Shown piece after piece: positions 1 to 6,221 of a DNA stretch of 6,514 nt. Below the pieces are notes generated by a model, which saw only the letters and a list, made by a program, of their open reading frames with translations, searched no databases and was not told the origin of the DNA. Positions within the stretch are counted from its first letter, which is position 1. The number at the start of each line of letters is the position of its first letter. The translations under genes and the position numbers were made by a program. Source of the DNA: Flavipsychrobacter stenotrophus (lineage in GTDB: Bacteria; Bacteroidota; Bacteroidia; Chitinophagales; Chitinophagaceae). The stretch lies in NCBI GenBank assembly GCA_947371715.1, contig CANBQQ010000190.1, forward strand, positions 1-6,514, read 5' to 3'.

Positions 1-47
1 TACCACCATAAAACTTTTTTATGTGGATAACTGATGCCAGATTTTTG
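1..47 (-). repeat. Left copy of a 47-bp inverted repeat with a DnaA-box sequence
   Basis: Positions 1-47 match the reverse complement of 6067-6113 without gaps at about 36 of 47 bases by hand count. The best conserved parts are the outer TACCACCAT (1-9) and the inner GTGGATAACT (23-32), separated by an A/T tract. Positions 22-30 read TGTGGATAA, the reverse complement of the DnaA-box consensus TTATCCACA. The window starts inside the repeat, so the partner's large palindrome may also exist upstream, out of view. The two copies place the adhesin-like gene and the MITE-like element between inverted sequences about 6.1 kb apart. Whether these are transposon ends, a dispersed intergenic repeat or protein-binding sites cannot be decided here. 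Confidence 0.65.
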
Positions 48-167
48 AGTGTCAACCCTATTCGCATAAATTATTTGCAGTTATGAAAAAATGGCTGCGT
101 CCATGAGAAAATTTTATTTATGATTGGCGAAATATTGCTTTTGGTTAAAAATTATTGGTGTATGTTG

Positions 168-200
168 CCGTTAGTGAACAAAAACGACCGTTGGTGAAAA
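168..200 (+). repeat. Two direct repeats CCGTTrGTGAAmA, 20 bp apart
   Basis: Positions 168-180 (CCGTTAGTGAACA) and 188-200 (CCGTTGGTGAAAA) differ at two of 13 positions and start 20 bp apart, about two helical turns, so both would face the same side of the DNA. A weaker related TTGGTG lies at 155-160. They lie 60-90 bp before the start codon of the large secreted protein. The arrangement suits an activator- or repressor-binding site, but no known regulator motif is recognised. Confidence 0.35.
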
Positions 201-201
201 G

Positions 202-234
202 TTTTAATTCAATACGTAGTAATAAGTATCTTTA
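202..234 (+). promoter_or_regulatory. Weak candidate promoter for the large secreted protein
   Basis: TATCTTTA at 227-234 matches the Bacteroidota -7 consensus TAnnTTTG at all but the last base. A T-rich TTTT at 202-205, 21 bp upstream, could stand in for the -33 TTTG. The -7 box ends 24 bp before the ATG, much like the better promoter of the downstream gene. The leader is A/T-rich and has no Shine-Dalgarno sequence, as is normal in this phylum. Other TTTG occurrences upstream (44-47, 140-143) pair poorly with a -7 box. The call is weak because the -33 element is not a true match. Confidence 0.22.
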
Positions 235-258
235 TAAAGCATTTTAAACTACATAGCT

Positions 259-3200
259 ATGAAAAAGACGCTACTATTTCTGTCCGTTTTTTCTTTTTTC
301 TTTTCATTGCATTCTACAGGTCAATGCAATTCAGGTTTGAGCGGGTCTGTGAGCCGATTGGTGGTGAGAGATACAACTTATGAATTGGCGGTTGCTGATA
401 CCTCGATGGGTACGGCCGGCTATACATTCACCTGGGCTTTTTCTGACGGTACAGTATTCAATGGTCCGGTACTCAAAAAACCGTTTACTACCACAGATTA
501 TCAATCTTATACACTGACCACAAGTGGCCCTGGAGGTTGTAATGAAACGTACTACGATTATATGGATTGCAATTTCGTATTTAATTGCGCGCATTTTTTG
601 ACTAATCTTTGGGGTTCATTCTCTCCCTATGATCAAATAGATGGAACGGATGGCAATACAGTACGTTTAAACTTTCAAGCATGGGATAATTACGAACCAC
701 TTCTAATGAATCGTATGCGGTTGGATTGGGGGAATGGTAATGTGGTGCGCGATACACTGCCGGCAAGTATCTTCTTTGATATTGGCGGTCCGAGCGACCC
801 GACGCACTCTTCCCATTATCAGTATAGCGGAGAGTATGTTATTAAAGCCGCTTATTCTTATGCTTTTGATACAATGACCTGCCCCTACGTTGCTATGGAT
901 ACGATTTCCATTCATGTGGGAGGACCGGTAGCACATCCGATTTTCAACGGGTCGTTATCACTGTGTGCAGGAGATACACTAAGGGTTGCGGCAGTGGATA
1001 CAACGAGCCAATTTCATAATATGCTACATGTGGCAGCCAACAGGCAAGGCGTTGTGCTTAATGCATGGCCAAACTATTATAGTCCGAGCGATTATTTCAC
1101 CTATGTGGCTAACAATACCTCGTACTCGTTTGAGTGGTTTGACAAGTACCGTAATTTTCTGTCAGGAGATACTCTATTTTCTATTAACAATGTTTCCCTT
1201 TTTGACAGTGGGTTATACTACCTGCATATTCATGAAGATATCTCACAGCGCGATACTGAATTTAGTGTTCATGTGCAGGTAAGTGGTAGTACAATAGCGC
1301 TGGATAGTATAGTATCACCTGGCTGTGGCGTATCAAATGGCGCGATATACCTGAACTGTTTCAGAGCGAATGATTCGGTAAGCGTGAGTTACCTGGCAGA
1401 TGGAATGGGGCAGGTTTTTAATGGCCGGACAAATTCGACAGGTCATCTGAAAATAGCTGGATTGCCGGTTGGTGTATATAGCAATATCAGGTTGCAATTT
1501 GCGGGAGATGCTTGCAGGTCGAATACTATTGTCGGGCCTATGGTATTGCACAATCTTCCCTTCCCAACAACCGGAGACACTGCAATTACTATATGTGCCG
1601 GCGGAACAGTTACATTGACTGCCAGTTCGACTATTGCAGGTGCCAACTATGTATGGGCTGGCCCGGCAGGTTTTACTTCTACAGTTCAAAGTCCTGTAAT
1701 AACCGGCATTTCAGCACTGTCGGGAGGCTTATATAGTGTGTCTGTTATCTCGGGAGGCTGCGAATCATCATTATTCAAGAGTGTTCGGGTTACGGTAATC
1801 ACAGGTCTTCCTACGCTATCTTCAATTATATTGCCAGATTCGGTGTGTCCGGGAGTGACATTTGGGCAACAAACCGCCGATATAACCTGGAGTAGCAGCG
1901 ATACCAATGTTGTGCGCGTATGGGGCACTTACCTGCAAAGCCAAGCTGCCGGCACGGCCGCGGTAACGAGAACAATCACCAATGCCTGTGGCAGTACATC
2001 ATTGACGAACGTAACACACGTGAAAAGTGGAGCTGTATTACCTCCTATTACAGGACCAGACTTTATATGCCCCGGCGACACCGTTAACTATCACATAGCC
2101 ACTACCGGCGGTTTCTGGAGAGTACAGGGTGCAGGCAGCCACTATGCAGACAGCATTACCGGAAGAGTAACTGCAACATCGGCGACCTGGGGCGCAAATT
2201 ACCTTAGTGTATATTATACCAAGAGAATAAATACCTGTACAATATCAACCTATAAAAACTTCGCTATTGATAGTCCTTATCTTTCCCCATTCTTTGGTGC
2301 GAGTAGCATTTTTCCGGGAGACTCGATTTTAACTGCACCATACCCTTTGGGGGAAGAGACGCATGCCTGGACCAGCGGTAACACATCTATAGCAACTGTT
2401 AATTCAGGAGGTATGGTGTTTGGCGTTTCCCCAGGAACTGCAACTATAACCTATGCTGCAAGTAATGGCTGCGGTACTACCACAAAGGTGCGGGAGATGC
2501 ATGTTGGTGACTGGATGGATACCCGTATAGCAGGAGTGCCGCACAGGCAGGAGGGATATGGCATATCGGGCGAAACATTTGTTAACAACATCAGTGCAAT
2601 GGATGCCCAATTATTATCTCCTTCTGACATTACTACTGATACAGGGCACAACATTTACATACTGGAGACAACGGGAATAATACAGCGTATAGACAAAGAG
2701 GGACTGATCACCAAAGTATGTGGCATGCCCGATAATTTTGATGTGCATGGTTCCTATTTGTACACCGGAGATAACGGACCTGCAGTACTCGCGAAAATAG
2801 TGGTAGAAGGCGCGAATATAATCTGTGACCAACAGGGTAATTTATATTTAACAGACCCATCGCATGGCGTCATCAGAAAGATTGACCGTAACGGGATAAT
2901 TAAGATCTTCGCCGGAACATTTGTGCCGAACTATTACGGCTACGGGCCTGCTATTGCTTTCAGTTATTCGGGAGATGGAGGGGCTGCTACTTCGGCTATG
3001 ATGACTGAGATCGGCTCTATTGCGGCAGACAATGCCGGTAATATATATGTTACCAACGGACATAGGATAAGGAAAATAAATTCGTCGGGAATTATAACTA
3101 CAATAGCCGGTACAGGCGCAGCAGGAAACACCGGAGATGGTGGTCTGGCAATCAATGCGACACTAAGTAACCCGGCAATAGCGGTAGACCGCGACGGAGC

Positions 3201-5694
3201 GCTCGTAGTAAACTCGAATGGTGTATTCAGGAGAATTGATGCCTCGGGTTATATTCACCCGATCGTGACTACAACCGGGACCGCATCGCCCTACTATAGC
3301 AAAATAAGCTGTGACAAACAGGGGAATATCTTTTTTAATAACAACTATGGACAACAATATGTTAGCAACGGGTATTATTACCTGATCGGTGACATAAAAA
3401 AGATAGATACAGCAGGCGTGATCACTGCTGAGGTGGGTGGTGCACGAAATATAGATTATCCGGACTATGGACCATCAATGAGAATAAATGGTGCATTTGC
3501 GTTTTCAGCAGATGATTCAGGTGGGGTGTATATTGGTGACAATTATAACAATACAGTAAGGAAAGAAGGCAAGCCTTCGCTTGAGCTACATGCTACACCG
3601 AATGCCCTATGTATTGGTCCGGCCAGTATTACCTTTACGGCACAAGGACACAACACAGGCCGCGCAGCATCTTACCAATGGGCGAAGAATGGAACTAGTG
3701 TTGGCACCGACAGCTATCTGTACACAGATGCTGCTTATTCGGCAGGAGATACTATCTCTTGTAAAGTATATGCTGCCGTAGGAGGAATGTATCTTGCAAC
3801 TGCAAAAATTGGATTGCCAATAATTACAAACCCACCTGTAATAAGCCCGATAGCAGGTATGAATGTGGTGTGTGTGGCAGACAGTATAACACTTACAGAT
3901 ACGGCAAGCGGTGGTGTGTGGGCTAGCAACAACAGTGCAGTTACTGTAGTGAATGGAACTGTAGTTGGTATTACAGCCGGGAGTTCGATCATCACTTATA
4001 CGCTCACCAATGCGTGTGGTACCGCAACAGATACCATGATGGTGACCATTAATCCATTACCAAATGCAGGTATGCTTACGGGTGTTGCGGTAGTATGCGA
4101 AGGGTCGTCTATCACGCTTTCCAATACCGTTACAGGTGGTGCATGGAGCAGTAGTACTGCAAGTGCTACCGTTGCAAGTGGAGTTGTAAGCGGGGTGAGT
4201 GCAGGAACTGCAGTTATTTCTTACACCTCGACCAATGCGTGTGGTTCTGCAACAGATACCATGATGGTGACCATTAATCTATTACCCAATGCAGGTATGC
4301 TTACGGGTGTTGCTGAGGTATGTGAAGGGGCGTCTATAACACTTTCAAATGCCGCTACCGGTGGTGCATGGAGTAGTAGTACTGCAGGTGCTACTGTAGC
4401 AAGTGGTGTAGTAACCGGGGTGAGTGCAGGCTCTGCAATTATTTCTTACACCTCGACCAATGCATGTGGTACAGCTATTGACACAATAGAGGTGACCGTT
4501 AATCTATTACCCAATGCAGGTATGCTTACGGGTGTTCCGGTAGTATGCGAAGGGTCGTCTATCACGCTTTCAAATACTGCTACCGGTGGTGCATGGAGTA
4601 GTAGTACTACAGGTGCTACTGTAGCAAGTGGTGTAGTAACCGGGGTGAGTGCAGGCTCTGCAATTATTTCTTACACCTCGACCAATGCATGTGGTATAGC
4701 TATTGACACAATAGAGGTGACCGTTAATCCGTTGCCGACATCAATAAGTATAAGCGGACCAACAACAGCATGTGTAGGTTCAAACATTACGCTTACAGGC
4801 GGTCCGTTGGGTGCCAGCTGGACAAGTAGTAACGGATGCGCCACTGTGGGTGGCGGGCTTGTATCGGGGGTATATGCGGGAACTACCGTAGTCACTTGCA
4901 GTATGTCTAACAGCTGCGGTACAGCATCTGACACTATGTTGATCACTGTTGTTGCACAGCCGGGTGCAGGACTTACCAGTGGTGTAAATGTGATGTGCGC
5001 CGGCGCTATAGCTACGCTGACAAATTCCGGAGGATTGCCTGGTGGCACATGGAGCAGTAGTAACGATGCTGTAGCAACTGTAACAAATGGCGTAGTATCA
5101 GGTGTTGCAACCGGTACATCTATTATCTCGTATAGCTTTACCAACTACTGCGGAACGGCAACAGATACCCTGGAGATGACGGTAAATGGGCTGCCGGCAC
5201 CTGGTACAATATCGGGGGCGGACAGTATATGTGAGGGATCATCGGTAACGCTTATAGAGAGTGTGACAGGCGGTATATGGAGTAGTTCTGCGGCTACTAT
5301 AGGTACCGTAACAAGCGCGGGTATTTTTACCGCGGTGCATGAAGGAGAGGTAGAAGTGACCTATTCTGTAACCGGCATCTGTGGCACATCTGTAGCATTC
5401 CGAACACTTCATGTTATCGCTTCAGCAGCGTGTGATGGCGGCACAGGTGTGCGGACATCCTTCAACATATATCCTGATCCGAACAATGGTTCGTTCACTG
5501 TAGAGATACCACAACCGGGTAATAACGCAGAGATCACGGTAATGGATGTAACCGGCAGAAAGATACAAACGATAACCCCACAAGCAGGTCAACTACTGGT
5601 GCCGGTAGAGCTGGCGAATATGCCTAGCGGTACCTACCTGGTGAAGCTGATAGCTGATGGCAAGGTGTATAGTGGTAAGGTGGTCATAAGGTAG
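259..5694 (+). CDS. Giant T9SS-exported Ig-like/NHL-repeat surface protein
   Basis: The 1811-residue product is probably exported by Sec and then T9SS, and either anchored at the cell surface or released. Residues 1-21 form a signal peptide (MKK, then a Leu/Phe-rich core), with likely cleavage after S-T-G before Gln22. PKD-like regions (about 24-220, with a DWGNGN turn and a later HYQYSGEYVIKAAY strand) lead to an Ig-like module (222-342, DSGLYYL), an unassigned Cys- and Gly-rich module (345-434) and another Ig-like module (436-514). Big_2-like modules cover about 515-590 and 672-750. Residues 755-1104 make an NHL-type propeller: about six blades with DxxGNIYV and IRKIDxxGIITTIAG patterns and GDGG/GDNG linkers. 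An Ig/PKD-like spacer (1105-1191) precedes seven tandem Ig-like units (1192-1720). Residues 1733-1811 are the type A sorting domain (NIYPDPNNGSF, DVTGRKI, PSGTYLVKLI, final KVVIR). No catalytic motif is seen. Adhesion or carbohydrate/protein binding is inferred from architecture only. The start is fixed by the signal peptide. Confidence 0.93.
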   Translation: MKKTLLFLSVFSFFFSLHSTGQCNSGLSGSVSRLVVRDTTYELAVADTSMGTAGYTFTWAFSDGTVFNGPVLKKPFTTTDYQSYTLTTSGPGGCNETYYDYMDCNFVFNCAHFLTNLWGSFSPYDQIDGTDGNTVRLNFQAWDNYEPLLMNRMRLDWGNGNVVRDTLPASIFFDIGGPSDPTHSSHYQYSGEYVIKAAYSYAFDTMTCPYVAMDTISIHVGGPVAHPIFNGSLSLCAGDTLRVAAVDTTSQFHNMLHVAANRQGVVLNAWPNYYSPSDYFTYVANNTSYSFEWFDKYRNFLSGDTLFSINNVSLFDSGLYYLHIHEDISQRDTEFSVHVQVSGSTIALDSIVSPGCGVSNGAIYLNCFRANDSVSVSYLADGMGQVFNGRTNSTGHLKIAGLPVGVYSNIRLQFAGDACRSNTIVGPMVLHNLPFPTTGDTAITICAGGTVTLTASSTIAGANYVWAGPAGFTSTVQSPVITGISALSGGLYSVSVISGGCESSLFKSVRVTVITGLPTLSSIILPDSVCPGVTFGQQTADITWSSSDTNVVRVWGTYLQSQAAGTAAVTRTITNACGSTSLTNVTHVKSGAVLPPITGPDFICPGDTVNYHIATTGGFWRVQGAGSHYADSITGRVTATSATWGANYLSVYYTKRINTCTISTYKNFAIDSPYLSPFFGASSIFPGDSILTAPYPLGEETHAWTSGNTSIATVNSGGMVFGVSPGTATITYAASNGCGTTTKVREMHVGDWMDTRIAGVPHRQEGYGISGETFVNNISAMDAQLLSPSDITTDTGHNIYILETTGIIQRIDKEGLITKVCGMPDNFDVHGSYLYTGDNGPAVLAKIVVEGANIICDQQGNLYLTDPSHGVIRKIDRNGIIKIFAGTFVPNYYGYGPAIAFSYSGDGGAATSAMMTEIGSIAADNAGNIYVTNGHRIRKINSSGIITTIAGTGAAGNTGDGGLAINATLSNPAIAVDRDGALVVNSNGVFRRIDASGYIHPIVTTTGTASPYYSKISCDKQGNIFFNNNYGQQYVSNGYYYLIGDIKKIDTAGVITAEVGGARNIDYPDYGPSMRINGAFAFSADDSGGVYIGDNYNNTVRKEGKPSLELHATPNALCIGPASITFTAQGHNTGRAASYQWAKNGTSVGTDSYLYTDAAYSAGDTISCKVYAAVGGMYLATAKIGLPIITNPPVISPIAGMNVVCVADSITLTDTASGGVWASNNSAVTVVNGTVVGITAGSSIITYTLTNACGTATDTMMVTINPLPNAGMLTGVAVVCEGSSITLSNTVTGGAWSSSTASATVASGVVSGVSAGTAVISYTSTNACGSATDTMMVTINLLPNAGMLTGVAEVCEGASITLSNAATGGAWSSSTAGATVASGVVTGVSAGSAIISYTSTNACGTAIDTIEVTVNLLPNAGMLTGVPVVCEGSSITLSNTATGGAWSSSTTGATVASGVVTGVSAGSAIISYTSTNACGIAIDTIEVTVNPLPTSISISGPTTACVGSNITLTGGPLGASWTSSNGCATVGGGLVSGVYAGTTVVTCSMSNSCGTASDTMLITVVAQPGAGLTSGVNVMCAGAIATLTNSGGLPGGTWSSSNDAVATVTNGVVSGVATGTSIISYSFTNYCGTATDTLEMTVNGLPAPGTISGADSICEGSSVTLIESVTGGIWSSSAATIGTVTSAGIFTAVHEGEVEVTYSVTGICGTSVAFRTLHVIASAACDGGTGVRTSFNIYPDPNNGSFTVEIPQPGNNAEITVMDVTGRKIQTITPQAGQLLVPVELANMPSGTYLVKLIADGKVYSGKVVIR
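3832..5418 (+). repeat. Seven tandem ~225-bp units encoding Ig-like domains
   Basis: Units begin at 3832, 4057, 4282, 4507, 4732, 4957 and 5191. The first five spacings are exactly 225 bp (75 codons), the sixth is 234 bp, and the last unit is degenerate. Each encodes a Big_2-like Ig fold: a first strand with a Cys (as in VVCEGSSITL), a GGxWSSS strand, a VxxGVVxGVSAGxxxISY core and a closing NACGxAxDT. Six of the seven keep this pair of Cys (unit 7 has GICGT), which suggests one disulfide per domain. Units 2-4 are nearly identical in DNA, whereas units 1 and 5-7 have diverged. This points to recent duplication in the middle of the array. In the folded protein the array should form a rigid stalk between the propeller and the C-terminal sorting domain. 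Confidence 0.9.
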
Positions 5695-5717
5695 TGAGGT
5701 AAGTTACTCATAGGTTG

Positions 5718-5755
5718 ATCGGGCTATCTCAGGAGTTGAGATAGCCCGATTTTTT
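5718..5755 (+). terminator. Strong intrinsic terminator after the secreted-protein gene
   Basis: A perfect 14-bp stem (ATCGGGCTATCTCA at 5718-5731 pairing with TGAGATAGCCCGAT at 5737-5750) encloses a 5-nt loop, GGAGT, and runs into a T6 tract at 5750-5755. It begins 23 bp after the stop codon. The secreted-protein gene is thus probably a single-gene transcription unit and should not be co-transcribed with the phage-like gene further on. Confidence 0.95.
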
Positions 5756-5760
5756 ATGTG

Positions 5761-5938
5761 TAATACCAATTTGACTTTAAAATTACACCAGATGCAATAA
5801 CCACCTCCCCCTAAGTTTCGGCAGAAAAAGCCGAAACTTAGGGTACAGAGCTACGCTCGTGCCGTGTCCGGCACCTTCAAAAGGAGGAGAGTGGTTGACG
5901 TATTCAAAAAGGGTAAAATTGATGTCCATTTGGTATAA
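5761..5938. mobile_element. MITE-like non-autonomous element (~172 bp)
   Basis: Terminal inverted repeats at 5764-5786 and 5913-5935 match at 17 of 23 positions (outer end TACCAA, inner end TTAC). They are flanked on both sides by TAA (5761-5763 and 5936-5938), a possible 3-bp target duplication. A second inverted pair lies inside: AACCACCTCC at 5799-5808 against GGAGAGTGGTT at 5886-5896, with one bulged base. Two perfect hairpins sit in the core: 14-bp arms at 5809-5822 and 5830-5843 with a 7-nt loop, and GTGCCG/CGGCAC at 5859-5864 and 5869-5874 with a 4-nt loop. There is no coding capacity. The nested symmetry is what a miniature inverted-repeat element mobilised by another element's transposase would show. 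The alternative is a structured intergenic repeat that does not transpose. Confidence 0.6.
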
Positions 5939-6066
5939 TAAACTTCTTTTAAGGAGGTTTTCCTATACAGTAATATAGTAATATGGGCCATTTTTTTAGT
6001 GCTTTTTACTAGTGCCCGAGCATTTTTTCATAAATGTGTTTTTGCTATGCATAGACGCCTTGCCGA
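5939..6066. other. Non-coding spacer with no recognised feature
   Basis: This A/T-rich stretch lies between the MITE-like element and the inverted-repeat/palindrome region. It contains only short low-complexity features, such as two TAATAT words near 5971-5984 and several T runs. I see no gene, tRNA or convincing promoter here. Confidence 0.5.
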
Positions 6067-6113
6067 CAATAAACTGATATGAGTTATCCACAAAATTTTT
6101 TTTTATGGTGGTA
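6067..6113 (+). repeat. Right copy of the 47-bp inverted repeat, with a perfect DnaA-box sequence
   Basis: This is the inverted partner of positions 1-47. It contains TTATCCACA at 6084-6092, an exact DnaA-box consensus, then A4 and T9 (6092-6104), then ATGGTGGTA, which is also the outer edge of the 51-bp palindrome at 6104-6154. A DnaA-box sequence beside an A/T tract and a palindrome is origin-like. A single box per copy is far fewer than a normal chromosomal oriC, so the origin reading is only a possibility. Confidence 0.6.
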
Positions 6114-6154
6114 CACTTTTCGTACCACCATGGTACGAAAAGTGTACCACCATA
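6104..6154. repeat. 51-bp nested perfect palindrome
   Basis: Arms of 24 bp (6104-6127 and 6131-6154) are perfectly complementary around a 3-nt centre (CCA). Each half is also self-complementary. ATGGTGGTAC (6105-6114) pairs with GTACCACCAT (6122-6131) across a 7-nt loop, and TGGTAC (6131-6136) pairs with GTACCA (6144-6149) across another 7-nt loop. The region can therefore form one long hairpin or two short tandem ones, and it displays four copies of a GTACC(ACC)A half-site. It ends 10 bp before the -33 box of the phage-like gene. It could be an operator array, a recombinase or replication-initiator site, or a transposon-end relic. It lacks a following T tract on the + strand, so it is not a standard terminator for rightward transcription. 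Confidence 0.9.
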
Positions 6155-6163
6155 ACTTTCCGA

Positions 6164-6195
6164 TTTGCCAAAAATAGAAATCCGATACACCTTTG
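6164..6195 (+). promoter_or_regulatory. Bacteroidota-type promoter for the prohead protease gene
   Basis: TTTG at 6164-6167 is followed, after 20 bp, by CACCTTTG at 6188-6195. This matches the Bacteroidota primary-sigma pattern (TTTG, 19-21 bp, TAnnTTTG) with one mismatch (C for T). The -7 box ends 26 bp before the ATG at 6222, leaving a short A/C-rich leader without a Shine-Dalgarno sequence. The gene would therefore be transcribed independently of the upstream gene, which ends in its own terminator. Confidence 0.5.
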
Positions 6196-6204
6196 TGTCA
6201 CAAA
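6192..6204. promoter_or_regulatory. 13-bp perfect palindrome over the predicted transcription start
   Basis: TTTGTG-T-CACAAA is perfectly symmetrical and overlaps the TTTG of the -7 box and the likely start point. This is a classic position for a repressor to block initiation. The TGTG/CACA halves loosely recall CRP/FNR-type sites, but the spacing is too short for that family. The regulator is unknown, and chance symmetry in A/T-rich DNA is possible. Confidence 0.35.
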
Positions 6205-6221
6205 ACAACGGTATCCCTATC

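Noticed and set aside
83..106. Seven-codon frame MKKWLRP as a leader peptide
   Set aside because: It is too short to support, has no attenuator-like hairpin after it, and its start resembles the A-rich context by chance.
259..333. Lipoprotein signal at the N-terminus (Cys23)
   Set aside because: The residues before the Cys (S-T-G-Q) do not make a lipobox, so a signal peptidase I site before Gln22 fits better.
4671..5144. 157-residue open frame antisense to the tandem repeats
   Set aside because: It is a shadow of the repeat coding sequence. Its repeated Pro/Val/Thr pattern mirrors the sense-strand codons and it has no independent start or domain.
3832..5418. CRISPR array from regular repetition
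   Set aside because: The repeats are 225-bp in-frame coding units without alternating unique spacers.
5809..5843. Second terminator hairpin for the secreted-protein gene
   Set aside because: The 14-bp stem is followed by TACAGAGC rather than a T run on the + strand, and it is better explained as the core of the MITE-like element.
6067..6154. Full chromosomal origin (oriC)
   Set aside because: Only one DnaA-box sequence and one A/T tract are present here, with no cluster of boxes and no dnaA/dnaN-type neighbour. The origin-like features are kept only as a finding.
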